Shown one piece after another: positions 47,970 through 56,529 of a stretch of DNA of 64,000 nt. Each line of letters begins with the position of its first letter. Position 1 is the first letter of the stretch. The DNA lies in contig JAIMAG010000001.1 of the NCBI GenBank assembly GCA_023512135.1, positions 124,001 through 188,000 of the forward strand. The letters run 5' to 3'. Made by a program: the position numbers and the translations under genes. This DNA is from Terriglobia bacterium (GTDB lineage: Bacteria > Acidobacteriota > Terriglobia > Acidiferrales > UBA7541). Under the pieces are notes generated by a model. It was given only the letters and a program-made list of their open reading frames with translations, was not told the DNA's origin and made no database searches.

Positions 47970-48377
47970 AGCTGGTCCTCCCAAGCAAACCGGGGGCAGC
48001 GGACGCAGCAGACACCTCAGCCCGCGGCTGCGCAGGAGCGCATCGGCTGCCTGTGCAGCGTGGCGTGGAAGAAGGCGTATGGAACCCTGGCAGTGAGGTC
48101 ATCCTCGCCCTGTAGACCGTGCGCCTCCGCAAACCGCAACATTCCACAGGGCTTAGTTATCAAAACCTGGCCTGCGTCCGCCAACCCCTCAAAAAAATTG
48201 GATGCACGAGCCCCCGCGCTCGTTTCCTTTCAAATGGTACAGAATACACGGTCAATCGCTCAATCGTCAATTCATATTTGTTGTCGAAATTGCCATTTGG
48301 CTGAGGCCAGGGTCTGCAATCGAGCAAAAACACACTTGCACTGGCCGGGGCTCGAACGGCGCCGGGCCACGCGCCGA
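47970..48377. other. rpoD leader and promoter region
   Basis: About 408 bp between rpoD and the upstream Pal-like gene, both on the minus strand. It holds the rpoD promoter at 48241-48270 and, on the transcript, a small hairpin (ACGAGC/GCTCGT around 48203-48220) followed at a distance by a T-run. No other gene seen. Confidence 0.5.
48241..48270 (-). promoter_or_regulatory. Sigma70-type promoter of rpoD
   Basis: On the minus strand TTGACG (48270-48265), an 18-nt spacer and TATTCT (48246-48241). Transcription would start near 48234, giving a leader of roughly 265 nt. Confidence 0.6.
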
Positions 48378-49091
48378 CTACTCGGGGCTGGGCGGACGGC
48401 TCGATGTCGCGCTGCTTGTAGCCGCGTCGGCACTGTAGACGTGGATTTCTACGCGGCGGTTCAGCGCCCGGGCTTCGGCTGTGCGTCCGGAATCAGCCGG
48501 CTTTTCTTCTCCCAAGCCGAGGATGTGCACCCGGTAGAGTGGGAGGCCGTGTACGGCCACCAGGTAGCGCCGGACGGCTTCCGCGCGACGCTGGCTGAGC
48601 TGCAGGTTGTATTCGGCGGAGCCGATCTGATCGGCATGGCCCTGCAGTGCGAGGAAGAAACGCTTCGAGCCGCGCTGCGCCGCCACCAGGCGGTCCAGCT
48701 CGGCGCGGGCGGCATCGCTCAGTTCGGCCGAGTTAAATTCGAAGTAGACCACCGCCGTGCTGACCAGCCGGTAGTCCTCGAGATTGGCGATAGTCTGTTC
48801 GAGTTCGGCGCGAAGCTGGCCGCGCACCTGGTCGGCTTTTTCGGAGGCAGCGTCAGCGCGGGCCAGCGCTTCGCCGGCGCGACGATCTGCCGTATTGGCT
48901 GTGGCCGTCGTGGTATCCAGCTGGCGCTTTGTCTCCCGCAACTCGCCGCGGGTCTCATCGAGCCCGCCCTCCAGTCGCTCGACGCGGTCTTCGATTGGCT
49001 CCACCGTCTGCGCCACGTATTTTTTCGTTGCGCAACCGGTCAGCCCCGCGGTGGCGGCCACCAGCGCCACAATCAGAGTGGGCCGAATCAT
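48378..49091 (-). CDS. Pal/OmpA-domain outer-membrane lipoprotein
   Basis: A 237-residue lipoprotein. The signal peptide ends in lipobox LTGC (Cys near residue 19). Next comes an Lpp-like coiled coil (VEPIEDRVERLEGGLDETRG ... to about 110), then an OmpA C-terminal domain that binds peptidoglycan: VVYFEFNSAELSDAA, LQGHADQIGSAEYNLQLSQRRA and LNRRVEIHVY. It would tether the outer membrane to the wall. The ATG at 49091 has TTGGAGGTG ahead, an excellent site. No tol genes nearby. Confidence 0.9.
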   Translation of the reverse strand: MIRPTLIVALVAATAGLTGCATKKYVAQTVEPIEDRVERLEGGLDETRGELRETKRQLDTTTATANTADRRAGEALARADAASEKADQVRGQLRAELEQTIANLEDYRLVSTAVVYFEFNSAELSDAARAELDRLVAAQRGSKRFFLALQGHADQIGSAEYNLQLSQRRAEAVRRYLVAVHGLPLYRVHILGLGEEKPADSGRTAEARALNRRVEIHVYSADAATSSATSSRPPSPE

Positions 49092-49480
49092 GCGTGCACC
49101 TCCAAGAGTTTGATACGGAGCCGATGCTGCCGGCCCCCTGGCCCGGCAAAGACCACCGGACCTCGTCGCAGGGCTGAGGCTTACAGATGGCGGGCATCTC
49201 CATTGTAGTCCCGCCGGGGTCGTCTGGCAATGGAGAAACTCGGGGAGTGAAAATACACGCGCGCCAGACTGCCTTTCGCACCTGAGGCGTTGGCGTATTT
49301 GTCGGGATTGTTTTCTTCGTACGTCCATTGAGCCGCATAATTGCAAGGAGATGCTGTCGGCCGGCTGCTGACAGCTCCCCTATGCTTCCAGCCCTGTGCT
49401 GTCCATATCGCTCTCTGAATACCAACGACCACCGGCAGGGTTCACTGGCGCTGTGGGGTTTTACGGAACAACGGTGGCTG
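49092..49480. other. Lower-GC intergenic stretch
   Basis: About 389 bp between the Pal-like gene and the FkbM gene. The composition drops in GC from about 49240 on, like the adjoining methyltransferase gene. Open frames here lack family features. It could hold a decayed gene or an insertion junction, but no repeat or transposase was recognised. Confidence 0.45.
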
Positions 49481-50236
49481 TCAGCCGAGCCGGCCCTTGT
49501 TGTACGCAGCCAGGATTTCCCTTGAAGACTCCAGGTTCACTCCATCTATGGGCTGGAGGCTATAACCCAGCGAGTCAAGCAAGCGACAGCATTCTTGATG
49601 GATTTGGTCTCCGTGAGTAGCCAAGAAGATAGTTGCATGGGATTGCGCGAGAACTGCCCTCATGCCGGCCAGCGCCTTCGCCTCTGCCCCTTCGATGTCC
49701 ATCTTGATGTAATCGGGTAAGGGCAGTTTTCCTTTTTCAACGAGCTCATCAATCGTAACCGTTTCCACTTTGTGGTTCCCTGTTGGAGAGAGGCGCCCGG
49801 TGGAGCGATCCGGACCTGTGTCAAAGAGTGCGATGTCGCATCTGTCTGAAACAGCGACTTCAAAAATGGTTACATTCTCAATCTTGTTTAGCCGCAGATG
49901 TTCTTTCAGATAAACCAAATTCAGTGGAGAAGGTTCGAAGGCGAAGACCCGTCCACGAGGCCCGACTAGCACGGATGCTAAGAGTGTGTAGAAACCGACG
50001 TGCGCGCCGATATCAAAAACAATGCTGGCTTCAGTCACAGTTCTTTCAAACAGGCGGCGTTTCTCGTATTCATAACTTCCCAACCAGCATCCGTGAATGC
50101 TTGATCCAACAATCCATTTCTTTCCTTTCAACCTGCCCTGCATGATTGGCAGCACGGTTTGAGGAGGGATGAACCGCAGGGGAAGGCGAAGGATTTTGCC
50201 TAATAAAGTTTGGTTCGAGATGCCAGTTAGGTTCAT
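49481..50236 (-). CDS. FkbM-family methyltransferase, atypical composition
   Basis: A 251-residue SAM methyltransferase of the FkbM type: IVFDIGAHVGFYTLLAS (SAM motif), GRVFAFEPSPLNLVYLKEHL, ENVTIFEVAVSD and the ending PDYIKMDIEGAEAKALAGM. Known members O-methylate sugars or polyketides, often in glycan clusters. The codon use is much less GC-rich than the neighbours, suggesting recent transfer. The ribosome site is weak (GAAAGAAAA). It stands where an ABC permease gene would be expected after the ATPase gene. Confidence 0.85.
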   Translation of the reverse strand: MNLTGISNQTLLGKILRLPLRFIPPQTVLPIMQGRLKGKKWIVGSSIHGCWLGSYEYEKRRLFERTVTEASIVFDIGAHVGFYTLLASVLVGPRGRVFAFEPSPLNLVYLKEHLRLNKIENVTIFEVAVSDRCDIALFDTGPDRSTGRLSPTGNHKVETVTIDELVEKGKLPLPDYIKMDIEGAEAKALAGMRAVLAQSHATIFLATHGDQIHQECCRLLDSLGYSLQPIDGVNLESSREILAAYNKGRLG

Positions 50237-50254
50237 AGCAGCGTTTTCTTTCAG

Positions 50255-51016
50255 CTAGAGAAGAGTATACATTTGCAGAAAACAGAATCCGGGATGGAGC
50301 TGCGCGCGGGCGACGCAGTCCACTCCGGATGCTTCTTCCACGATGTGTCCATCGAACAGGTGCACGGTGCGTTCGGCGTAGCGGGCGTAGCGCGGATCGT
50401 GAGTGACCATGCAGATGGTGGTTCCGTCGTGGTGCAGCTCACGCAGCAGTTCCATCACTGCTTCGCCGTTGCGGGAGTCCAGGTTTCCGGTGGGCTCATC
50501 CGCCAGAAAAATGGAAGGGTTTCCCACCAGCGCCCGCGCGACCGCCACGCGCTGTTGCTGTCCGCCCGACAATTGCGAAGGGTAGTGTTTTATTCGATGC
50601 GCCATACCCACGCGCTCAAGCGCTTCTTGCACGCGCTTTTTGCGCTCGGCCGAGCTCATCCCGCGATAGGTCAGCGGCAGCTCCACGTTTTCAAAGACCG
50701 TCAGGTCGGCAATCAGGTGGAACGCCTGGAAGATGAAACCAATCTCGCGGTTGCGAATGCGCGAACGCTCGCCCAGGGGCAGCCGGTTCACCGGCCTTCC
50801 GTTCAGCCAGTACTCCCCTTCGGTGGGCGAATCGAGCAGACCGAGAATGGAAAGCAGGGTGGATTTGCCACACCCCGAGGGCCCGGCAATGGAGACGAAC
50901 TCGCCCCGCTGGATTTCCAGATCGATGTCGGAGAGCGCGTGGGTTTCCACTTCGTCGGTGAAAAATACTTTGCGCACTCCGTCCAGCCGAATCAGGGGTT
51001 CGCCCTGCGGGGTCAC
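50255..51016 (-). CDS. ABC transporter ATP-binding protein (MacB/LolD type), odd C-terminal tail
   Basis: A 253-residue ATPase with Walker A GPSGCGKST, Q-loop FIFQAFHL, signature LSGGQQQRVAVARAL, Walker B IFLADEPTGNLDS and H-loop MVTHD, the pattern of MacB/LolD/FtsE-like exporters. Start is GTG with GGGGAGGTAAG ahead. After the usual end (DGHIVEE) about 25 extra residues (ASGVDCVARAQLHPGFCFLQ ...) do not match the family and may be read-through past a rearrangement point. It follows the adaptor gene but no permease gene comes after it. Confidence 0.88.
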   Translation of the reverse strand: MTPQGEPLIRLDGVRKVFFTDEVETHALSDIDLEIQRGEFVSIAGPSGCGKSTLLSILGLLDSPTEGEYWLNGRPVNRLPLGERSRIRNREIGFIFQAFHLIADLTVFENVELPLTYRGMSSAERKKRVQEALERVGMAHRIKHYPSQLSGGQQQRVAVARALVGNPSIFLADEPTGNLDSRNGEAVMELLRELHHDGTTICMVTHDPRYARYAERTVHLFDGHIVEEASGVDCVARAQLHPGFCFLQMYTLL

Positions 51017-51037
51017 CTTACCTCCCCGGCGACCGCG

Positions 51038-52290
51038 TTACTTCAGGCGAATCCGGTCGCGCACATCCTGTGCGGACAGGTCAGATAGGATCACGCGGTC
51101 GCCCTCCTGCAAGCCTTCGAGGATTTCCACCGTGTTCACCGAGCTGCGTCCCAGTCGCACCGACACACGCACGGCTTCATTGCTGTTCGGCAGCAACTTG
51201 AAGAGACGGATCGTGCTGTGGGGCTGGCCGTGCACCGGACGGCCCACGTACAGCACATTGGCAAGTCGCTCGGTTTCGATGGTGCCGTCCACGCTCAGTT
51301 CCGGTCGGGCGCCCGGAAAGAGTGGCCCTTCCAGAGTCACATCCACCAGTACCGTGCCTTCACGGACTGCCGGGTCAATGCGCGAGACGCGACCGGGGAC
51401 AACCCGTTCCGCGTGTCGATCATCGCCTTCTGGCCGAGAGCTACATCCTTGGCCTGAGTTTCCGGGATGCGGATTTCCGCTTTCAGCCGAAAGGGGTCGG
51501 CCACCCGCGCAAGATTTGTGCCCGGGCTCACCTGCTGCCCGACTTCGACCGCCACCTGCTGGAGCACACCGCGCATCCCGGGACGCACCCGCAGTTGGTC
51601 GAGTTCGCGCTTCCGCTGCAGATACAAGGCGCGCTGCTGCTCGACCGCCGCACGCTGGGCTTCCAGTTGGGATTCCACCGCCCGGGTGGCAATCACCAGC
51701 CGCTTCTGTTCAAGCTCGTGCCGCACGGCCAGCTCGTCGGCACGCACACGCGACTGTTTCCAGGTCAATTCGGAGATCAACCCCTCTTTCGCCAGTTGCT
51801 CATCCACTTCCGCCCGCATTTTGGCCTGGTGGTATTCGGCCTGGATGCTGGCCGCCGCCGAGCGCTGCGTGAGCAACTGGCTTTCCAGCTGTACCTTCAA
51901 ATTTTCCAGTTGCGCTTCGGCAGCCTTCAGTTGCAGCTCAGCGTCAAGAACCTGACGCTCCAGTTCGGGATTGCTCAGGATCAGAATCACACTGTCCGGC
52001 CTGACCTCCGCGCCGGGCTGGAGCACGATTCGTTCGACAACGCCTTGCGCGGCAGCAGGGATCCAGCGGATCTCTTCCGGCACCAGGGTGCCCATCCCGC
52101 GTACCTGGAGAAGCATTTCTCCGCGCCGGACCGTGTCCATGAAAATTGTGTTCGCCGCCACGCTCGGCACCGCGGGTTCCAGTTGAGAAAGCGCAAAAGT
52201 GATGACAACGACGAGGAGAACGAAGCCGGCAGTGAAGAGGATGCGTTTGATCCGACGCGCTCTGGCCACATCTGGACGCGCGATGTCCAT
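51038..52290 (-). pseudogene. HlyD-type efflux adaptor (membrane fusion protein) broken by a one-base frameshift
   Basis: A periplasmic adaptor of the MacA/HlyD type in two frames. The first part (52290 down to 51337, 317 residues) has the membrane anchor (FTAGFVLLVVVITFALSQL), the lipoyl half and a long coiled-coil hairpin, and ends abnormally after MIDTRNG. The rest (from about 51405 down to 51038) continues in another frame as VVPGRVSRIDPAVREGTVLV and DVTLEGPLFPGARPE, ending ILSDLSAQDVRDRIRLK. One missing G in the GGG run (plus-strand CCC, 51403-51405) explains the shift. It may be a real mutation or a sequencing error in a short homopolymer. Confidence 0.8.
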
Positions 52291-52584
52291 GGTGCCCTGC
52301 CAATCTAACTTATTTGTATTATTTTACATCTAGACAACCCCCGGAGAGTAAACCCTTTTTCCCCGCCGCACGGGAGTGAGCACGCTCGCGGGTACGAACA
52401 AAGCGCAGAAATTGCACACCTGTTTGTTCATGATTGGCTCAGAACACGCTGCATAATCCGGCATTCCCGAAAGTCAAGGGAAGTCCAGGCCGACGGCCCA
52501 CGTTAAACGGGTGCTTCTCTTTGGAATGCTGCGGTTCGCAAAACCAGAAGTTGAGCCGATTTTCAGGGTGAGGTGTCCTCGTTC

Positions 52585-52631
52585 AACGGACACACAAAAC
52601 ACAGGTTTGCGGCCACTGGTTTGTGTCCGGT
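52585..52631. repeat. Imperfect inverted repeat
   Basis: AACGGACACACAAAAC (52585-52600) is mirrored by GGTTTGTGTCCGGT (52618-52631) across an 18-nt spacer, with a two-base bulge and a mismatch. Possibly a relic insertion-sequence end, a hairpin in RNA, or a binding site. Confidence 0.4.
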
Positions 52632-52841
52632 CAATGCAGTCGTGCGAGTCGGGAATCTTCTACTCGTCCCTGAGCCACGGCGGGGGAAAAGTTTTCCGGC
52701 ATGACTTTGAGCAAACAGGGTGAGACTATGTAACGAAATAACCCGAAAACGGTTTTCAAGAAGAATGCCACTATTAAACCGATAGGGAACCCACCGAGCT
52801 ATCGTACTGTTTTATAAGCATTTAGATGTTTCCACTCGTAG

Positions 52842-52904
52842 CTGTTCCATCGGTATGCGGCTTGCACCGGTCTGGGACAGCCTGCCGGGGGGCAGGTTTG
52901 TTTT
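52842..52904 (+). promoter_or_regulatory. Structured 5' leader with terminator hairpin before the GGDEF-PilZ gene
   Basis: A stem CTGTTCC/GGGACAG (52842-52848 with 52874-52880) encloses CGGT/ACCG (52851-52854 with 52866-52869) and directly abuts a terminator-like hairpin CCTGCC-GGGG-GGCAGG (52881-52896) followed by TTTGTTTT. The ATG is only 6 nt further on. A possible -10 (TATAAG) is at 52813-52818, without a good -35. This layout suggests transcription attenuation. The sequence does not match the c-di-GMP riboswitch core as far as can be seen. Confidence 0.5.
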
Positions 52905-52910
52905 CTGGGC

Positions 52911-54716
52911 ATGGTGGAGATGGCAAGGACGACTCCCGTCTCTCTGCGCGAGGCGCGGCAGGGCTTGGTGTTTTTTCTGGCTGCCGCAGTACTCGTCGGG
53001 CTGGTGTGGTGGCTGCGAGGTTTCCGCCCGGCGACCCATCCTGAGCTGTACATCTCCCTGGATTTGGTGCAGGACTTGATGGCGCTGACGATTCTCGCCA
53101 ACGTCCTGCTCCGCTACAAGGCCACGCGGGATTCGCTCTCGGTCGCGCTGGCGGCAGGCCTGTTGTTGGCGGCGCTGGCGGAGACGGCGAGCTGCGTGGC
53201 GTTTTTCAGCGGGTTGAGCCCGGAAGGAAACGCGCAGGTCAAGCTGCCTGCGGGTTGGGTGGCAGGACACGTCATGCCGGCACTGTTGCTTTTCGCTGCC
53301 TGGAGTGTGCAGAGCCGCTTGGCGATGGCGAAGCGTCCGAACCGAGAGTTGGTGGCGGCGATGCTGGTGGCGGTGGCGGCTGCGTTTCTGCTGGGAGCTG
53401 GTTACGCAGTGTTGCCCGAGGAACTGGCCGTGCGTCCGGGCGGGCTCGTCGAGCGTCCGTGGCAACTCGGGGCAGCTTCGATGTTCCTGCTGGCGGCCCT
53501 GCAGTGGGCCCGGCGGCCGGTGCAGGCGCGTTCGGCGCTGGAAGAGGCGTTTCGTCGCGCGGCGTGGCTGAATTTTGCCGGACATCTGTTTGCGAGCCAG
53601 TCCGCCAGCCTGCTCGACGCCGGCTTCGCCCTGGCGCAGTTGCTGAGTCTCGGTGGCTATGCGGTGGTACTGGGTGGGGCACTGCTGGACAATGCGCGGC
53701 TCTACGAACGTGTGGAACACCTGGCCGTCAGCGATCCGCTGACGGGATTGGCGAACTATCGCCGTTTCATCCGCACGTTGCACGCCGAGCTGGAACGCGC
53801 CTCCCGCACAGGCAGGTCGTTTTCCATTGTGCTGCTGGACCTGGATGGATTGAAGAAAATCAACGACCGCTACGGCCATCTCGTCGGCAGCCAGGCGCTG
53901 CGGCGGCTGGCTGACGTGCTGCGCATGCACTGCCGGGCGATGGACACGGCAGCGCGGTTTGGCGGCGACGAGTTCGCATTGATCCTGCCGGAGACGAATG
54001 CCGCCGCTGCGGTGCAGGTCGCTACGCGCGTTCGCGACCGATTGGCCCGCGACGGCCAGCACCCACCGCTTTCGGTGAGTGCGGGCGTGGCTGTCTATCC
54101 CGAACACGGCCACACCCCGGGCGAGCTGGTCGAAGCGGCGGATCGAGCTCTGTATGAAATGAAGCGCACCGGACAGCTCCAGCTGCCGTTGAGCGACCGC
54201 AGGCAGCACTGGACGGCTCCGCAGACGGAACGGTTTTCGGCCCCGCTCGCATCGCGCAGCGGGCTGACGACTCCGCGGCTGCATCGCATGCAGGTGGTGT
54301 TTGGCGACGGGGCGATGAGCCTGGCGTTTGGTGAGGAATCCGGAGTGGCGGTGGCAAATCAGGAACCTGAGGGAGAGGGCATGGCGAAGACCTATGCAGT
54401 GGTTCGTTCAGAAGAGCGGATTCCGATGAGTGTCGCGGTGCGCATTGCCGGCGACCCGAATCTGCCCGACGTGGAAACGACGTTTACGGAAAACGTCAGC
54501 GCCAGTGGCGCTCGCGTGGTCAGCGTGCGATGCTGGCGGCCGAATGAGATCATCTGGATCTCTTCCTTGCCCGGGAATTTTCAGGCCCGCGCACGCGTGG
54601 CCTACTGTCAGCCACTGCGCGGGATCGGCTACGCCATCGGTCTGGAGTTCCTGCAACCAGCCGGTCGCTGGGTTGTGGATCCGAGCTGGCAAGCAGGACA
54701 ACCGCAAGGGGCATAG
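52911..54716 (+). CDS. Membrane diguanylate cyclase fused to a PilZ domain
   Basis: A 601-residue protein. Residues about 15-265 form six to eight membrane helices, a possible sensor. The GGDEF domain follows (SDPLTGLANYRRF, DLDGLKKINDRYGH, RFGGDEFAL), with I-site RAMD five residues before GGDEF. After a low-complexity linker comes a PilZ-type c-di-GMP-binding domain (about 500-590, RSEERIPMSVAVRIAG ... NVSASGARVV). It could both make and sense c-di-GMP. The linker contains GGGAGAGGGC-ATG, so the PilZ part might also be translated alone. A strong terminator follows the gene. Confidence 0.85.
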   Translation: MVEMARTTPVSLREARQGLVFFLAAAVLVGLVWWLRGFRPATHPELYISLDLVQDLMALTILANVLLRYKATRDSLSVALAAGLLLAALAETASCVAFFSGLSPEGNAQVKLPAGWVAGHVMPALLLFAAWSVQSRLAMAKRPNRELVAAMLVAVAAAFLLGAGYAVLPEELAVRPGGLVERPWQLGAASMFLLAALQWARRPVQARSALEEAFRRAAWLNFAGHLFASQSASLLDAGFALAQLLSLGGYAVVLGGALLDNARLYERVEHLAVSDPLTGLANYRRFIRTLHAELERASRTGRSFSIVLLDLDGLKKINDRYGHLVGSQALRRLADVLRMHCRAMDTAARFGGDEFALILPETNAAAAVQVATRVRDRLARDGQHPPLSVSAGVAVYPEHGHTPGELVEAADRALYEMKRTGQLQLPLSDRRQHWTAPQTERFSAPLASRSGLTTPRLHRMQVVFGDGAMSLAFGEESGVAVANQEPEGEGMAKTYAVVRSEERIPMSVAVRIAGDPNLPDVETTFTENVSASGARVVSVRCWRPNEIIWISSLPGNFQARARVAYCQPLRGIGYAIGLEFLQPAGRWVVDPSWQAGQPQGA

Positions 54717-54758
54717 GAGGAAAAGGGAGAAGGCAAAAACTGCGCATCCCCCAAGCAG

Positions 54759-54796
54759 CGAACGCCGGCCTTGCGGGGCCGGCGTTCGTATTTTTT
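54759..54796 (+). terminator. Rho-independent terminator after the GGDEF-PilZ gene
   Basis: A perfect 12-bp stem CGAACGCCGGCC/GGCCGGCGTTCG with a 6-nt loop, followed by TATTTTTT. It ends the transcript about 45 nt after the stop codon. Confidence 0.92.
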
Positions 54797-54840
54797 CAGC
54801 TCGTTTCCGGACAATGCTAGGATGAAGCGGGGAGGCAGCC

Positions 54841-55089
54841 ATGCAGACGAAACGACGCCCGGTTCGAGCCTTCATTCTGATTCATGTGAAAGCCGGGCGT
54901 GCCAAGCAGGTCGCGCAGAGTGTGGGCGCAATGCCCGGAGTGCTGATCTCGCGCGCGTGCTGGGGCGTGCCCGATGTGATTGCCTACGCCGAAGTCTCCA
55001 GCCAGCGCGAGCTGGACGATCTGGTCACGGTCAAAATCCAGGAACTGGAGGGCGTCGAGCGGACCGACACGCACATCGCTCTGGATTGA
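54841..55089 (+). CDS. Stand-alone Lrp/AsnC ligand-binding (RAM) domain protein
   Basis: An 82-residue protein with only the effector-binding domain of Lrp/AsnC regulators (RAFILIHVKAGRAKQVAQSV, GVPDVIAYAEVSSQRELDDL). There is no helix-turn-helix, so it cannot bind DNA by itself; such proteins may bind amino acids or modulate full-length Lrp proteins. Ribosome site GGGGAGGCAGCC. It lies just after the terminator, so it has its own promoter. Confidence 0.85.
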   Translation: MQTKRRPVRAFILIHVKAGRAKQVAQSVGAMPGVLISRACWGVPDVIAYAEVSSQRELDDLVTVKIQELEGVERTDTHIALD

Positions 55090-55114
55090 GTCTGTGAGCA
55101 GCTCCGCGCGGCAC

Positions 55115-56029
55115 TCAGGGTTGCGCCGGCTTCGGGCGGCGTTTCAGCTTCGGACGGCCTGGGTCGTTTCTCCCCGATTCCGTTTCTCGGGCCGTAGCGT
55201 CGGCAGCAGGCTGCGGGTCGACAGCACCTTCGGGCAGGGCACGGACCGACCGCGCGCGCAGCGCGGCGTGCTGGGCGGCAAATACTTTCTCGGCAGGCAA
55301 CTCGACGGGCCGTTCGAGAACGATGCGGAACGGCGTGCCCGGCTCCAGGTACATTTCCGGGCCACGGCGCGAGCTGAGCAGAATCAGTGCTGCGGTTGCG
55401 CCCGCGCCTGCGCCGATCGCCGCACCTTTCCCTCCGGCGACCTCGCGGCCGAATACAGTGCCCAGCAAGACCCACTGCGCCAGATCGAGGATGTTGGCGG
55501 CCGGGTTGCGGTCCGATCCGCCCGGAGAGTAGGCGACCGGATCGCTGGCGTGCAGCCGGGCAACAACGGGTGCGACCGCACCGTTGCGGAGATCCAGTTC
55601 GCTGACGTCCACACGCAGCACGCCCGAACGACCGAATCCGCCGGGCCTGCGCAAATGAACCACGCTTCCCCGAAAGAGGGTTTCTTCCGGAAGCAGAAAC
55701 CCGTCGCCCAGCGGAACGTCGGTGGTTGTGCGAAACTCAACCGGCTGGCCCGGCTGCGCGATGCGCGTGCTCAACGGCGTGGCCAGGACGACATCGAAGG
55801 CGGTGCCGGCTGGAATCGACACGGTGCCGACCAGGCGCGGCAACAGTTCCGGGACGAGCGGAATGGGCAGACGGGTCGCCAGCGGCAGTTCGAGCGGAGG
55901 CAGTTCGGGCGGCGGGGGTGGCGGCACCGTCAGGTTCACACCGGTCGGTTGCTGCGACGTGCCCGGGTCGGCCGCGACGAGCAACAGCGCCGCAACCCAG
56001 ATCGCCCTGCCGAGACGGTGGTGATGCAT
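55115..56029 (-). CDS. Exported Pro-rich protein of unknown function
   Basis: A 304-residue protein with a signal peptide (AIWVAALLLVAADPGTSQ), a proline-rich stretch (PPPPPPELPPLELP), and a beta-rich core with GTVSIPAGTAFDVVLATPLST and LFRGSVVHLRRPG, resembling the outer domain of VirB10/TrbI-like proteins. It then has a Gly-rich membrane-like segment (GGKGAAIGAGAGATAALILL) and a basic C-terminus. No other secretion genes are near, so a transport role is not claimed. Ribosome site GTGGAGAGGCC. Confidence 0.7.
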   Translation of the reverse strand: MHHHRLGRAIWVAALLLVAADPGTSQQPTGVNLTVPPPPPPELPPLELPLATRLPIPLVPELLPRLVGTVSIPAGTAFDVVLATPLSTRIAQPGQPVEFRTTTDVPLGDGFLLPEETLFRGSVVHLRRPGGFGRSGVLRVDVSELDLRNGAVAPVVARLHASDPVAYSPGGSDRNPAANILDLAQWVLLGTVFGREVAGGKGAAIGAGAGATAALILLSSRRGPEMYLEPGTPFRIVLERPVELPAEKVFAAQHAALRARSVRALPEGAVDPQPAADATARETESGRNDPGRPKLKRRPKPAQP

Positions 56030-56101
56030 GGCCTCTCCACCCTACTTAGGGATGTCAATGCAGAAAAGGGTTGCCCCCAAGCGATACGCTGCTGCCCGCC
56101 A

Positions 56102-56404
56102 CTACTGCACAAAACCGACGGAGGGCTCCGGCGGCATCTCCGGGGATTCCCGGATGGTGCCGAATTGCGCTTCGTAGCGGCTGATATTTTCTCCCAGCGC
56201 GCGGAGCAGGCGTTTGGCGTGGCCCGGGCTGACGATGATGCTGGCGACCAGCTTGCCCTGCAGTGCGTTCGGGAAAATGTAGATGAAGTTCAGAGTAAAC
56301 TCTTCGGCGTTGTGATGGATCATCGCCAGATTGGAATACTGGCCGAGCAGCTCTTTTTCCTCGGCTTTGATCTGCACCTGTTGCGGTTTCGGCTCTTCGA
56401 CCAT
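56102..56404 (-). CDS. DUF3467 protein
   Basis: A 100-residue protein with the DUF3467 pattern: EEKELLGQYSNLAMIHHNAEEFTLNFIYIFP and KLVASIIVSPGHAKRLLRALGENISRYEAQFG. Role unknown; the domain occurs widely as a small conserved soluble protein. Good ribosome site CCGGAGGTCGTC. It is 72 nt upstream of the Pro-rich gene on the same strand. Confidence 0.88.
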   Translation of the reverse strand: MVEEPKPQQVQIKAEEKELLGQYSNLAMIHHNAEEFTLNFIYIFPNALQGKLVASIIVSPGHAKRLLRALGENISRYEAQFGTIRESPEMPPEPSVGFVQ

Positions 56405-56529
56405 GACGACCTCCGGAGATCCGTTTCGACTATAGCAAAGCCCGGGGCAACGACACAGGCCGGGGCAGCAGGTGCCGGGACAACGATTCGGCGCGTGGTT
56501 CGTGCCGAGTGCGGCTGGAGCGTGTTGGC

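Larger units (their letters stand above)
52291..52910. other. Long non-coding, lower-GC region upstream of the adaptor and GGDEF-PilZ genes
   Basis: About 620 bp between divergent genes, AT-rich near 52305-52330 and again at 52730-52850. It holds the imperfect inverted repeat at 52585-52631 and the structured leader at 52842-52904. A 70-codon open frame at 52511 shows no family features. It could be a relic of mobile DNA, but no transposase was recognised. Confidence 0.5.

Noticed and set aside
48340-48375. A possible tRNA T-arm (GGGGCTCGAACGG)
   Set aside because: No anticodon arm, acceptor stem or correct spacing could be built around it.
46104-49208. A 1034-codon plus-strand open frame across rpoD and the Pal-like gene
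   Set aside because: Antisense to rpoD and the lipoprotein gene, with composition typical of shadow frames.
49181-49432. An 83-codon minus-strand frame in the lower-GC gap
   Set aside because: No ribosome site and no recognisable domain; noted only as part of the intergenic description.
52511-52723. A 70-codon plus-strand frame in the gap before the GGDEF-PilZ gene
   Set aside because: No Shine-Dalgarno and no family features; overlaps the inverted repeat.
52740-52904. A c-di-GMP (GEMM) riboswitch before the GGDEF-PilZ gene
   Set aside because: The conserved GEMM core and tetraloop-receptor elements were not found by eye; only generic stems and a terminator are present.
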